A DNA stretch of 64,000 nt from Hysterangium stoloniferum. Taxonomy: Eukaryota > Basidiomycota > Agaricomycetes > Hysterangiales > Hysterangiaceae. The DNA lies in assembly GCA_015178975.1 (NCBI GenBank), contig WHVD01000079.1, positions 248,001 through 312,000 of the forward strand, in the 5' to 3' direction. Under the pieces are notes generated by a model. The model did no database searches. It was given only the letters and a program-made list of their open reading frames with translations, and had not been told where the DNA came from. Below, piece after piece: positions 1 through 13,337 of this stretch. The position numbers and the translations under genes are program-made. Position 1 is the stretch's first letter, and each line of letters starts with the position of its first letter.

Positions 1-1500
1 ATATTTAGTTATATATAGAGTTATATATATTTATTATGATTTTACAGAACATTAAATGCTTCTAAATTAGCATTTTTCCTTGATGCATATAGACAACAAC
101 AAAAGTTGTGATTCAACTGCAGGTCAACCACATATCATTACAAAAGCTATTGCATAATTTTATAATTATATTTAAGTAAAGTTTCAGAATTTTAAATCAT
201 CCCATTCTCATGCAAAGTTCTATACAGCATGACATCTGTGGTTCATTTTCCAATATTGGAAGTGAGTGATATTTTATAGGATTAACATTGCATTATTATA
301 GCCACATATGGTATAAGAATAGGTACAAAGTTTCATGAATTTACATGTTCTCGTTCACACGATATCACACTTCTTATTTTTATGATTTTTATAGTACGCA
401 AATTTGATTCCGGGTCTTACGTAACCGAAACGGCTGTAACGATGACAGCCGCGTGACAATTTTGCGAGACGCAGTAAAGCGAAAACTTCACAAATTGACG
501 AGCATTGATTATTACTCAGCTACGCACTGATCACGCCAATCTCACTCCAACCTCAAGTGGAGAATATCGGAAGTAGCTTTGAAACTCTGATGGAGTTGGT
601 CAATGCGAAACCCAATAGCTGACAGTGAAACGTCCAGGTCATTGTCACGGTTCATTTTCATTAATCACAGGGAGATTATCTCTTGGGCCAGTAAATGCCA
701 ATCAATGGTGACATTATCAAACATAGTGTCCAAGTATATAAGACGTAGTATTGCGGGACAACACTTACAATGGCTGAGGATATTCTCAAAGAAATCGGCC
801 ACCCACAAATTCGACTCACGGAACTTCACTGCAAGGACTCATAGTTCCGAGCTCGCACAAGGCATATCCAACGTAAAGATCATTATATACGTGATGATCT
901 TGGTGGCGAAAAGAGAAGCTGCTGTGCGCTATGTTCCCACTGCATATATGGTACATTTTTACAAACCCCCCCTATCTCATGAACAACACTGGAAGTTTGT
1001 AAGAGCTATGGGATTACAGCTATGTGAGAGTGAGGGACAAAATCTGGTGACACCAATATTGCTAAAACTCAAAGACACATTACTCTCGATTGCGTTATAC
1101 CTAATTCAGACTCTTGATCGAAACGCATCGATCCACGACGATCTCGTACTGGGTTTATTCCCCTGTTTCACCTTGTGCTACGAGTACAGCTTTCAGACAC
1201 ATTTTTACAAAAGAATTTTTCCTGTAATACCCCAGTCGTTTCTACTGCCATCCTATAGTAAGCAGCAACTGAGGTGAGTTCTCTACTTGCACGTATTCTT
1301 ATAATTATTGGTAGCTGATGTATTTAGTTTAAGTTTCTGCTGCCCTAATGTAGGTAAATTCAATCGCTTCTATAGCCATCCTAGCCAATAACTGAGTTCA
1401 AACACCTGCTGCCCTATTATAGTTTTTATCAACATACACCTAATAACCAGAAGGGCCCTCCAAGGTAGATAGACGGATAATGATACAGCATGTCAGATAA
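1..1500. other. AT-rich stretch with no supported gene
   Basis: The first 400 bases are strongly AT-rich. A 224-codon open frame at 603-1277 (+) has no motif I recognise, no clear intron structure and no sign of conservation, so I do not call it. From about 1440 onward the sequence begins to match 6640-6830, the downstream flank of the second transporter copy, so the duplicated unit extends past the gene end. Confidence 0.5.
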
Positions 1501-1640
1501 TGTCCCTATGAATTGATTCATCCCCCTAAAAAACGAGAAAACGCTGAGTGGAGATCGAAATTTATGCATGGCAATATGGAGAAGTAGTATTCAAGACACA
1601 AAGAGCCATAGGAGCTCAAGCGTTTGTAATTCACCATCAA

Positions 1641-4600
1641 TCATGTCCTCTCCGAACCCGCCATCTCATCCTCGAGATCCATACCGCTCTCTGTCGATTC
1701 ATATGTTGACAATCGACGGGATATACGCCCCCCGGGGGGGCTAGCACGAGGTCTTCCACTGGCGGGAGCTGCTTCCTCGTCGTCCCCATCGGCCATAGCG
1801 CAAGAATCAGACACCGCTTGGTGTGATCGTCGCTCCACATCACCACTCGTAACGGGTTTTGGAGGAACATCGGGCGCTTCGTCGTCCAATGATTTATCTG
1901 GAATCTACGGATGCATATTTAGGACATGGGACTTCAGTGTGGATAAGGAATACGATAAAACAATGGGATGTACGTACGCCGAGCCGGATAAGGAACGCTG
2001 AGAAGGACGAGCAAGCCGCAAGTGCAAATACCCATCGTATTGCGATCCCATAGGATGCTTGCGCGTGTCTTTGAAGATCAGGTGGGAGCGTCGCGACCAG
2101 ACGGGAGGAGTGTCGGATTCGGCGGACCATCTGTGTTGTGCCACATGAGTAAATGTATGCTTGTGTAGCATCAAGCTGTCGAATCCGAAGTGACTTACGT
2201 CGGCGGCGTCAGGCCCGGTGATGCGCTTGGTTAGCTCCCGGTCGAGTATGGATTGGAATACAGCTGAGGCGAACGCTACACCGCAAACTTGACCTACTCG
2301 TGCCCATATCTGTGAGAATACAGATGATAACCTGTGAGACGATGGCATATTTACCAATACCACGCCAGAGCTGTAAAAACCCGGCGGCGACGGCTATTGC
2401 CGAACGATCAACGTTCACGAGAAGGGCCACTATTTAAGTGGGTAATGAGGTTCGGGCTGCGGCATAGCATAGTCAGGAAGGTAGACACTAACTTAGCGTC
2501 GTTTGGAATACCACTGCGTTACCGAACCCGAGTGGGATCTGGTCATTGATCAGGGAGTATCATATAGTATATAATAAAGGTCACGTACGATAGTGAACCA
2601 TTGTGCAAAGATCCCAGAGTTCTCGTTGAGACGCGTCAAGAGCGCCTAAGCATCGTATCATTAGTGGACTATAACCAGATAGGAAAAGCGAATAGACTAA
2701 CAGCCGCAATTGCCGGACATATACCAAATATCATGCCGATGATCCTGTACCTCCCTGTTCTTGACATAATCCATCTATAGACATGCTCTCAGCCGTAAAA
2801 TTCGCAGCACAAGTTCTGCCACATACCCTGCAAACAATGATCCCGTGGACATTGATATACTGTTTGGAAGTAAGTGGGCACCTACAACCCATTCAGCATA
2901 GCAGCTGCATGAATATGAACAGCACACAAACCGGCGGTCGACGCGGACGTCAACATAACCGTCTCGAAGTACATGGGGAAGAAATATATGATAGCGAAAT
3001 TACACATTGTGGCCTTCCCATGTCAATGTCACATTCAACCAAAGATTTCACATCTAAACTGGACTCACAAGTAAGTCACTGGTTCCAATCAAGATGGGAA
3101 CCTTCTTCCTTAGTAAAAAGGGAGCAAGAATGGGCTCAGGCGCAATAAGCAACTCGAAGAGGACGAATACAATGAATGTGACGATGCAGATTGCCACGGA
3201 AGCAATAACAGCAGGAGAGTTGAATGGGAGATCATCGTTGTATTTATAACTGAGGAAGAAGAGAAGTGAGCCGACCTGCACGAGCTATTAGTACAAATTA
3301 ATAACAAATGAGGAGAATGCAGACGGAGAGCAAAAGTGTGAGACTGCCGCCGTAGTCAATCCGCTTGAGGACATCTTTGGTGCTCCTCCCTCGACCCTGT
3401 GGGTATTGTAAGTGGTCAAAGCATGCTGCAGGGATTATGCCACAAACCGGGGTAGCATAATGAAGGTTATAACCCGTTAAAATAAATGAGGCGACCCAAA
3501 ACGGAATTTGCACTAAAAATGCCCAGCGCCATCCGAATCTGTCTCCTGCCGTCAACTCGATTTTGTGGCAAAAACTATTCAAGAGATATACCGGTCGCTA
3601 ATCCATCCACCAAGCGGACCGCCGAATCCTGTGCCAGCCTGAACGCCATATTGGCACTTAGAGCCAATACTGGACTAAGCACTTACACCGTTGAAAATAC
3701 TCGCAATACCCTGTGCGAGCCCCCGATCTCGCAGGCTAAACATATCGCTCGTAATGACTGTGGCGGTTGTAAACACCCCTCCGCCACCTATCCCACTCAA
3801 CTTCCTAGAGCTTAAGGAATTGACCGAATCAATTGGAAATCATATACGCTCACAAAACGCGCTACATTAAGCATTCCCAAGCTGTTAGACAGCCCACAGC
3901 ATAATGTACCGAGCCCAGCGAAGAATACAGCTGTCTGGTTTGCTCCACGGCGACCCATGGCATCCGAGAGACGACCATAGAGTGGTGTGAACGTACACGT
4001 TGCGAGAAGATATCTACATGGATCGAGGTTATCTCCAAAAGCGGGGGTATTGAAAAGAATGAAATACGATGTTCCGAGCCAACTGGCTTGGTTTGATTGC
4101 TTGTATTCAGAAGAGATTGAGGAGACCACTGTAGGAATATAGTCGGTGTATCATAAATATCAAAGAAGTAGATATGGTACTTGCACGTCGCGACTAGTGT
4201 GGCTGCCAAGTAAATCATAGGAATAATCAGAACACAGTCAAATCGTATCCCGTGATAAAGAAAGAAAGAAAGAAAGAACGGTTGTAGTTTGCCCCAGGAG
4301 TTTTCGCTAGAAAATGGGCGGAACTCTTTCGAATGCCATGGTACATGGTCACCGCCTCGTTAACAGGTCTAGCATTTTTCTGCCTATAGCATGACTGTTG
4401 TACGGTTTGATGGCAGAAAGAGTCTAGGCCATTTGCTCAATCGGTCTGTGTAGACTGATATACCAGAATAGGGATACTAAGAAATTTTCCTATATCCCCG
4501 CGAGGAAGAACCCCAATTGGAAACAGCGTGTTCTCGCACCATTTACATGAGGCTTCTAAAGTGCACAAAAGGAGGGCTTTGGCCATTATAAATCGTAAAC

Positions 4601-4846
4601 TCACTATTCAAACACTAAACAAATCGCCATCCATGGTTCGCTCGTCTCAGCCGAACATACAAATAGGAAATAAGAATGCCTCACGGATAGAAATGTAGCC
4701 ATCCATATTCCGACCAAAATCGAACGGCGATTCACTGCTGAAATTTCCAACGGCCCTGGTCGATTGACAGGGACTTTGTTGACAATTAAGGCAGTGGCAC
4801 TGTTTGTGTCATCTCTGAGAAGCGGGGTGTGTTCATCGGTCGACAT
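1641..4846 (-). CDS. MFS transporter, DHA2-like, copy 1 (multi-exon)
   Basis: Probable 14-helix proton-driven exporter or vacuolar transporter of the drug:H+ antiporter 2 group. The start is ATG at 4846, giving a hydrophilic N-terminus with HTPLLR followed by the first helix. Recognisable blocks in order are SISSEYKQSNQASWLGTS, FTPLYGRLSDAMGRRG (MFS motif A between helices 2 and 3), a GIGGGGVFTTA helix, GGPLGGWISDR, FGWRWAFLVQIPFW, GRGRSTKDVLKRIDYGG (central loop), GFGNAVVFQTTL, VDRSAIAV and GQVCGVAFASAVFQS, then an acidic Arg/Pro-rich cytoplasmic tail ending at 1641. About ten short GT-AG introns interrupt it; the second exon boundary (near 4140-4260) could not be settled. A GAAA microsatellite at 4259-4278 lies within the gene. 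The substrate cannot be inferred. Copy 2 at 6830-10024 is a clear paralog in the same orientation. Confidence 0.8.
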
Positions 4847-5603
4847 GACTATGTGTAGACACTGACAGAGTCAGGGACGCAGAGGAGATAATGAAGGTTA
4901 AGAGGAGGATGGCCCAGGTGAATCATGATGTTCTATTTGGGTAAGTAATAATAGCACTTTCTGACGTTTATGAAGCGCATTAAGGCACACCATTCATTCC
5001 GCACTAGGCTGTGAACTGCCACGTTCGGCATACCGGGCCTAGACCTGATCCCATCAAGCCACCTCAGCTTTCCCGCTCATGTTGCGCCACCCGCTCATGA
5101 TGTGTCACCGCTTAACAAGCTGTTTCCCCAGACTGCCGCCAAAACGACCGAAACGAGTGCTCACGAGTGAAAAGAATGAATGTCTCTAATTATGAAAGTA
5201 CACTCTTGCAATGACAAGTCAATTTCAGTTGGTTATTCTAGTATCAACTTGCTAAGTACTTGTAATGACAAAACATCAAATTAATTACAAATTATAGAGT
5301 CTGTATTAGTAACAGACAGTATAGTAGAAACTGTTTGCATGTCTCGTTGAAATGGGGCAAGTGATGACCTCCCACAAGGTGGCCATTATCGATGGCAGTA
5401 AGTTGATGGGATTGTTTAAAGATCTGTGAAGGGTCCGGACTAAGCACTCTCATTTAGGTCCTATCATAACATCATAGTCGAACACCCCTAGCTTGAAGAC
5501 TCAACTTCGTTGGTAATTCAAAGGCAGTTTTCTACGTTGTTCCACTACATTAGGAGTGTAGCCAATACAAGGGGCAGAAATTATTAGTAATCAAAACATC
5601 GCC
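4847..5603. other. Intergenic, nothing recognised
   Basis: Upstream region of transporter copy 1. It should hold that gene's promoter, but I see no clear motif, RNA gene or repeat beyond ordinary AT-rich sequence. Confidence 0.4.
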
Positions 5604-6257
5604 CTATACTCGTCCTAATGTCGTGATTGGCGTTGAGAAATTTTGTATCACATAGTGAGTAACGTCGCCACCCAAATTATTGAGTTTTAAAGTATGTAGG
5701 TTGTTGAGAGAAACAGGTTTATACGTTCGCGTGTTGCCGCGAAACAGATCCAATTTCCCAAAGTCTTTTAGCCCTAACCGAATGACAGTGAGAGTCTCAG
5801 GCGTAAGGTCTCGACAGTTGATAGTGAAAGTCAAGTTTATTGATGGTGGATTCACAGAGAAGTCTATGTTTTTGCCAACACCACATTAAACGTTTCGGAC
5901 CCACCCTGATAGGTGAAACGGGCATCGGCCTGAATACGGCTCTACTAAAGATAAGAACTTCTCAAGCTTTGACTCGCGTCAGTCATTGTGGCCGTCAGAA
6001 TCAGCGTCTTCAACCATGGTGTCTAAGCATACTTTCCGATCTGTACTTTGGGAGCAGGCATGAAACGCTTCAGTCTGGCTTGGCAAATCACCCAATTCGA
6101 GGAGATACCATATGCCTGGATCACGAATGGCCAAATTTCCCCAAGTCTCACAAACATGAGTACTAGACCTGGAACGTGGGTGATCACCGGGATTTACGGG
6201 GAAATGGGGAATAATAAGACCCAAAGAGGATGACAAGTTTAGAACCAGCCTCGACAA
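5604..6257 (-). pseudogene. F-box-like gene remnant
   Basis: Two open pieces on the minus strand, 6257-5979 and 5855-5604, read in order like a basidiomycete F-box protein. The first has HVCETWGNLAIRDPGIW, which matches the usual 'vCr.Wr.iAl..P.LW' core of fungal F-box proteins, followed by a Leu-rich stretch. The second has a leucine-rich-repeat style run (LNNLHTLKLNNLGGD). The F-box start, a convincing initiator and any continuation after 5604 are missing. F-box proteins are substrate receptors of SCF ubiquitin ligases; this piece is too short to be functional. It could instead be an unresolved multi-exon gene. Confidence 0.45.
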
Positions 6258-6829
6258 GGGCGAAGCGCATCATCAACACGCACATCTCTCACATTCCTCA
6301 TGCTTCATTTGCTTAGTCAACCTCTTCTCCCTGCATAGGATAGCCAGTTTATAATCGATGTAGTCGAGGTGCACCATAAGCGCACTAGCGCTTATAATAG
6401 AAATTGAAGTCTAATCGCTTCATAATGTCTATTGATTTTCCTCAACTTTTATTTCGTTAAATAACAGCTTCATGGGTAGTACCTGGCTACTTCCGACACT
6501 AAAAAAATGGAATCCAACATCCCCTGCTCACGACAACATTGGCTCCATGCAGACCAGGCTCCAGGTAATCAACGCAAGCGCCCCATGGAATGAACTTGTA
6601 GTGAAAAGACGGGCTTATGATACATATATATTTTGAAAAACCGGAGGAGCCCCCAAAAGTAGATAGACTACATATTGTGGATGTAAAAGTAAAGTGCGTA
6701 TGCATTGATTCTTCCCTTGAAAAACGATAGAATCCTGAGTGGAGATGAAAATTTATGCATGATGATATGGAGAAATAGTATCCAAGACAAAAAGGGCCGT
6801 AGGGCGTCAGGCATGTGAGTTACCGTCTA
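6258..6829. other. Spacer containing the duplication edge
   Basis: No gene. The part from about 6640 repeats the sequence found at about 1440-1640 beyond the end of transporter copy 1, so it belongs to the duplicated block. Confidence 0.5.
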
Positions 6830-9800
6830 TCATCTCCTTGCCGATCCCGCTGTCTCATCCTCGAGATCCATACCGCCCTCTATCGACTCATATGTCGACA
6901 ACCGACGGGGTATACGCCGCCCAGGTGGCGTAGGACGAGGTGGTCCACCAGTGGGAGCTGCTTCCTCGGCATCATCGGCGACAGCGCAGGAGTCTATTGG
7001 CTCTTGTGGTTGTCGCTCCACGTCACTCGGAGATGCATCTAGAGCATCTTCATCGTCCAACGATTTATCTGGGATCTACGGATGGATATTTAGAACGTGG
7101 AACCACAGTATGGATAAGAATAAGATAGGATGGTGTAATATACGTACCGCGAGCCGAATAAGAAACGCTGAGAAGGACGAGCAGGCCGCAAGTGCAAACA
7201 CCGATCGTAGAGCGATCCCATAGGACGCTTGCGCGTGTCGTTGAAGATCAGGTGGAAGCGTCGCGACCAGACTGGAGGAGTGTCGGATTTGGCTGACCAT
7301 CTATGTGTTGTGCCACATGAGTAAATCCATGCGCATGTACCATCAAGCTGTCAAATCGGAAGAGACTTACTTCGGCAGCGTCAGGCCCGGTGATGCGCTT
7401 GGTTAGTTCCCGGCCGAGTATGGATTGAAACACAGCTGAGGCGAACGCGACGCCGCATACTTGACCTGTTCGTGACCATATCTGTGAGCCTGAAGATAAA
7501 AACATGTGAGACGATGGCATATTTACCAATACCACGCCAGAGCTGCACAAATCCGGTGGCGACGGCCATTGCAGAACGATCAACGTTAACCAGAAGGGCG
7601 ACTATTTAAGTGGGCAATGAGGTCGGTATGCGGCATTGCATAATCAGGAAAGCAGACACTAACTTAGCGTCGTTTGGAATACCACTGCGTTACCGAATCC
7701 AAGTGGAATCTGATCATTGATAAGGGACTATCATACAGTATATAATATAGGGTCACATACGATGGTGAACCATTGTGTAAATATCGCAGAGTTCTCGTTG
7801 AGACGCGTCAAGAGCATCTAAGTATCCCATCATGAGTGGACCATAACCAGACAGGAAAAGCGAATAGACTAACAGTCGCAATTGCCGGACATATACCAAA
7901 TACCATGTCCATGATCCTGTACTTCCCTGTAGTTGACATAATCCAGCTATAGACGTACTCTCAGCCTTAAAATTTGCAGCACAAATTGTACCACATACCC
8001 GGCAAATAATGATCCCGTGGACATTGCCATACTGTTCGGAAGCAAGTGGGCACCTACAACCCGTTCAGTATAGCAACAGCACGAATATGCATAGCAAACA
8101 TACCGGCGGTCGACGCGGACGTCAACATAACCGTCTCAAAGAACATAGGGAAGAAATACATGACAGCGAAGTTACATATTGAGACCTTCCCATGTCCATG
8201 TCACATTTAACCAAAAAGTTCACAAACAGGACTCACAAGTAAGTTACTTATTCCAATCAAGACCGGAACCCTCTGCCTCAACAGAAAGGGAGCAAGAACG
8301 GGCTCAGGCGCAATAAGCAACTCCACGAGGATGAATGCAATGAAAGTGGCGATGCAAATTATTATGGAGGCAATGACAGCAGGAGAGTTGAATGGGAGAT
8401 CATCGTTGTATTTATAGCTGAGGAAGAAGAGGAGTGAGCCGACCTGTATGGCGTATTAGTAAAGAGAATTCAAAACAAAATGAAGAGAATGCGGACGGAG
8501 AGAAAAAGCGTGAGACTGCCGCCGTAGTCAATCCGCTTGAGGACATCTTTGGTGCTCTTTCCTCTGCCCTGAAGATATCGTAAGTGGTTAAAGCATGCTG
8601 AAGGGATCATACCACGTACCGGGGTAACATAGTGAAGGTTGTAGCCCGTTAAAGCAAATGAAGCGGCAAAAATAGGAATTTGGATTAAAAATGCCCAGCG
8701 CCATCCGAGTCTATCCCCTCCTGTCAACTCGATTTTATAGCAAAAACTATCCAGGAGATATACCGGTCGCTAATCCATCCACCAAGGGGACCGCCGAATC
8801 CCATACCAGCCTGAACGCCATATTAGCACTCAGAGTCTATAGTGGACTAAGCACTTACACCACTGAAAATACTGGCAATACCTTGCGCAAGACCCCGATC
8901 TCGCATGCTAAACATATCGCTCGTAATAATCGATGCAGTTGTCATTATCCCTCCGCCACCTATGCCACTCAACTTCGTAAGGCGTGAGGAATTAACCGAA
9001 TCAATTACAAGTCATGTACGCTCACAAAACGCGCTGCGATGAGCATCTCCAGGCTGTTAGACAATCCACAGCATAATGTACCGAGTCCAGCGAAGAACAC
9101 GGCTGTTTGGTTAGCTCCACGGCGGCCCATAACATTCGAGAGACGGCCATAAAGCGGTGTAAATGTACACGTTGCGAGAAGATATCTACGTGAATTGAAG
9201 TCATGTCAACATGCTGACGGATGAAAAGGAAATATGTACGATGTTCCGAGCCAACTGGCTTGGTTTGATTGATTGTATTCAGAAGAGATTGAGGAGATCA
9301 CTGTGGGGATATAGTCAGCGCATCGTAAATGTCAAAGAACTAGATATGATACTTGCGTGTCGCGACTAGTGTGGCTGCCGGAAAAAAATATAAGAACAAT
9401 CGGAAGGCTATCAAATCATACCCCATGACTAGAAAATAACACAGAAAATATAGAAGAACGATTGCAGCTCCTTCCCATGGTTTTCATCTAGAAAATAAGT
9501 GCCAATCTTTCGTATGCCATAGTACATAGTCGCAGTCTGACCAGCAGGCCTGGCATGTTTCGGCTTATTGTGTGACTGATATACTTTGACGGTATAACGA
9601 GTCCATGCAATTCTCTGCTTTGCAGACTGACATACCAGAATAGGAAAACCGAAAAATTCCGCCTCCATTTCCATGAGGAAAACCCTACTGGGAAGTAGCG
9701 TGTTTTTACATGTCCCGCATGAAGCTTCCACACTACACAAAGTAAACCAATATAGATCGCAAACTTACTATTCAAAGTCTTAAAAAATCAGCAGTCATGC

Positions 9801-10024
9801 ATTCATCTCAGCCGAACTTGCGTGTAACGAAAAAACAGGAACAATTGACGCACAGAAAGAAATGTAGCCATCCATACTCCAACCAAAATCCAACGTCGAT
9901 TGGCAGCTGAAACCTCCATCGGCCCTAGTCGATTCGCAAGGACTTTATCGACATTTGAGGTAACAGTACCATTAGGGTGGTCGGGATTCTCTCTGAGAAG
10001 TGGGGTGTGTTCATTGACAGACAT
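6830..10024 (-). CDS. MFS transporter, DHA2-like, copy 2 (multi-exon)
   Basis: Paralog of the gene at 1641-4846, with the same exon order and strongly similar introns and flanks, so the duplication is fairly recent. I chose ATG at 10024 (MSVNEHTPLLRE), which aligns with the start of copy 1; the in-frame upstream ATG would read through a CAGACA microsatellite. The same blocks are present: SISSEYNQSNQASWLGTS, GRLSNVMGRRG, LGWRWAFLIQIPIF, GRGKSTKDVLKRIDYGG, VDRSAMAVATGFVQLW and GQVCGVAFASAVFQS, then an acidic tail ending at 6830. Motif A reads GRLSN here against GRLSD in copy 1, so a usually conserved Asp is lost. That may reduce transport or mark divergence. It is probably a membrane exporter; the substrate is unknown. 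Confidence 0.8.
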
Positions 10025-10037
10025 GACTCTGTGTGTA

Positions 10038-10077
10038 GACACTGATAGACACACAGACACAGACACAGACACAGACG
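10038..10077. repeat. CAGACA-type microsatellite
   Basis: A short run of (CAGACA)n just upstream of the chosen start of transporter copy 2. It is absent upstream of copy 1, so it arose after the duplication. Confidence 0.8.
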
Positions 10078-10100
10078 AGGTTGCGTCTGGGACAATGAGG

Positions 10101-10442
10101 TAACGGTTAAGAGGAGAAGGGTCTAAATAAATGTCTTTTGTGATGGCTGTAGTGCATTCTGACAGAATCCTGTGACCCTCTGATCACTTTTGGTCGTTCG
10201 TGCCGAGCGCAAAAAAATGCGGCCGAGCTACATGACGTTATGAAACCGGCTTCGGGACCAAGCACTTCCGATGCCGATATCGGCACTGTCTACGTGAAAT
10301 AAATTTTACGATGATGCCAGCTTCGGCCTAGAAGCAGTTAAAGATACAGCAGGTTCCATAAACCGACATCGAAGCTGTCCAAGAAACATTTTTTTCGACA
10401 TTCTAGAACTTAAATGTTACATAGTAGATTTATATCAGAACC
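10101..10442. other. Intergenic spacer
   Basis: Between the transporter promoter side and the 3' end of the THOC1 gene. No feature recognised. Confidence 0.4.
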
Positions 10443-13247
10443 TCAAGAATCGACTTCGATCTGGGAAACCTCTAAAGCATCCTGACTAGGCCCTGACCCT
10501 GCCGCCATTAGCGAGTCAATCGACATGTTCCCCTGACGTTCAATCGAGTCACACAGAGGCTTCTTCTCCCCGCCATCCAATGTAATAGCAGCCGATGCAG
10601 ATCCACCTTTATCCTCCGAATCAACAACCATCCCTTCGTCCTTCTCTTTTTTCTCTCGCTCCTTCTCCTTCTCCCGCTCTTGGTCGATACTCTTCGCTAG
10701 AATATCAACATCCCCAGCGCCAATCTTCCCGAATAGGTGAAGATGTTCGGCGCGCGCTCGGCGGATCGCGAGCCAAGATAGCCGGTCCCGTTGCTATATT
10801 GTCCGATATTTATTAAGGAAGAAGGTCAATGCATGTCAATGGCTTAATAAAATACGAGAAACGAACCAAATTGAAATTCATTAATTGGGGATCTACTTTC
10901 GGTGGCGGAAGTGGCACAGCCTTTGCCACGGCAGGTTGTGAGCTTGGAAGAGGTTGTGTTGACGGCAACGAAGCAGTAGGCTGTGGCGAGGGTTGCGAAG
11001 AAGAAGGTGGCGGTCGTCCCTTCGGAGCAGGGCTCAACACAGGTCGAGGAGGGAGTGAAGGGTGTAGAGAAGGCACTGACGGAACTGGAGCAGCTAGAGT
11101 CGGTGCTGCCACTACTTGCACCGAAACCTGTGCTGGCGCTGCAGCCGCGGGCTCCTGTGATCCAGCAGGTGCTGCTTTGTCTTTTGCCGCTTCGGCCGTT
11201 GGTATAGGCGCAGGTGTAGCGACCAGGACGGGTACAGGTGGTTTCATCTTTTCTAGCTGTGCCTTACGCATATTAATACGCATTTCGACCTGTTTGATAC
11301 GCTTTGCAAAGTCTTTCACTTCGTCGGGGCTGTTGTAGTGAAGTGCAAGCAAATAAAGATTAGAAAAACACAACAGCGTGCAGAACAAAACAGCTAACCT
11401 AGGCGGATCAGTACAATCCGAAAGTCCATGGAACCCAGTCTCCCAAAGCTCCGTCAGAGCCTCCGTGCCAAACCGATATCTCCACGGTGGTGGTGGCTCC
11501 ATCAACTTTTGCCTCTTCACTCGAGTCTGTTCTTCCAGCGATGGCTGAAGAGGTTCCTTGTCAAACGGCGGGCAAAGGTCGTTCTTCCATCGAATCTAAG
11601 AAACAACACAACCTTCAAATTCAGAAGGGTACATAAAATAAATAAATGTATAACAACTCACCCAGTTCCTCTCTCTTTCCAAGACAGCACCCAGAGTCTC
11701 TCCAACCACTTTACCATTAGGAGTAGTGGCCCTCATTTCCTCCATTGCACGTATCCACGTTTCCTCAACCCACTTGGCATCGGCAGGAGTCAATGTGAAG
11801 TCCATATGTAAAGAACGATTCCGCGTTGTGGCCCATTTGACAACTTCTGTAGGCGTGAAGTACTGCAGATGCTGTAATAGAATGAGAAGTTGGAAGAGAA
11901 ATTGTCGTCGGAAGAGTGTATCAGCAATCTGTTGAAGATGCCAAGATATCAGCATGATCGTTCTCGGTGCGCCTTTGTAATATATCTGCGCTCACCTCCA
12001 AATCAAGTAACTCCGGAGAAGTCAAAAATTTCGCAAAAAAGTAATCCCTCGATGCATCATCCCCAACTTCTATGTCGCGTTTCCGCTTCAGCGCGCCACT
12101 GACCGATTTACTCCCCATCATTGCGCGTTCCTTCTTGGTGGCTTCGGAAATGACGGGAAGGACTGTGTTCACGGCGTCTTTGAACTCGTCCACGCTGATT
12201 GAGTGTGCAAAGAGGGGAGGCCGGGAGTATGGAAGCTGGAGCCACCAGAACGTTTGGTAGAATTCTGGGGGAGGAGAGGTTTGTGAGTGGAAAGGAAAAA
12301 AGATACCACCGCGCAAGGCACCTTCTTTCTTCGCTTCCTCAGATGCAGCCCTTTTGGCCTTCTGATCGTTTTCTTGACCTTCAACAACAACGTCCTGGCT
12401 GCCTTCCTTTTCCTTTTCCTTTTCCTTTTCCTTCACATTCTCCTTCTGTTTCGCCTTCTTAGGTAATACGGCCCCCTCCCACTGCGGTCCGTAATCACCC
12501 CTCAAGTTCACGCCACTACGTTCGCCAAGGGAAAACACGCTGCTCAAGAAATTCAATATTCTCCCGCAGAACATAGTATTCTTTCCTGTTTTTGAGAGGC
12601 GGCGGAGGAGGTCGTTCAGTGTGCGGAGGAGGACTAGGGATTTGCCTTTGGCGGGTATCATGTTCTATTCTTGTATGTTTAGCAGGTGTCCTAGCTTTGA
12701 TGTCTAGGTGCTCACAGTGGTTAATCGTTCCGTACGCTCCTCAATCCATGAAAATATATGCCAGCATGATTCAATTGTTTGCCCTTCCAGTAGATCCTCT
12801 AGAACACTAAACGGGAACGAGCTGTCGCACATATCTGAAAAAATATAAACGTAAGAATGGACACATAATAGAAGCGAGAAAAATGAGCAACGCACCATGT
12901 TCCGTAAATGCAAGCACCAAATCCAACCTCGACTTCAACTCATCAAAATATCTAATCTCTGACTCTTTCAACGCCTCTCCCTCTGTCGCCTAATCCACCA
13001 CCGCCGCCACATCAATAAGTAAACGAAACCCTACAGCAAAAACCAAGGCAAATCAACTCACAGCCAATTTAAACACCTCATTCTTCAACAAATACTCCCA
13101 CTGTGCACGACGCGTATCCAGCGACCGATCATCCCGCGTTTCTTGTATTGCATACGCTACAAGCGGATCTAGTTCCTGTTGAGATACCGAGCGAGCCTCA
13201 AGGAGAGTCGAGAGGTGCGAACTGAGGATGGCGAGGTCCTTGCTCAT
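10443..13247 (-). CDS. THOC1: THO complex subunit 1 (Hpr1/THOC1)
   Basis: Nuclear subunit of THO/TREX, which couples transcription elongation to mRNA export. The first exon at 13247 begins MSKDLAILSSHLSTLLEAR. Later exons carry SFPFSVLEDLLEGQTIESC, then the family signature NTMFCGRILNFLSSVFSLGE followed by RSGVNLRGDYG, a Lys/Glu-rich insert, FYQTFWWLQLPYSRPP, RDYFFAKFLTSPELLDLE, RRQFLFQLLILLQHLQYF, ADAKWVEETW and PWRYRFGTEALTELWE. The C-terminal third is an Ala/Pro/Ser-rich linker (about 10900-11240), then QRDRLSWLAIRRARAEHL and a charged tail ending at 10443. About seven short GT-AG introns keep frame (for example 11596-11655, 11336-11402 and the last near 10800-10850). No breaks were seen. 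Divergent promoter space upstream is short. Confidence 0.9.
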
Positions 13248-13337
13248 TGTGGTTGCAATTGATCACCAACCGCTTTCCGCAAATGTGGCTTAGGCGCTCA
13301 CTTCGGCTGATGTAATCAATCGCCCTATGATTAGCGC

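Noticed and set aside
603-1277. 224-codon open frame on the plus strand
   Set aside because: No recognisable domain, no coherent gene context and AT-rich surroundings; chance frame is the simpler reading.
10829-11338. Gly-rich 169-codon frame on the plus strand
   Set aside because: It is the complement of the Ala/Pro-rich linker of THOC1 and has no independent support.
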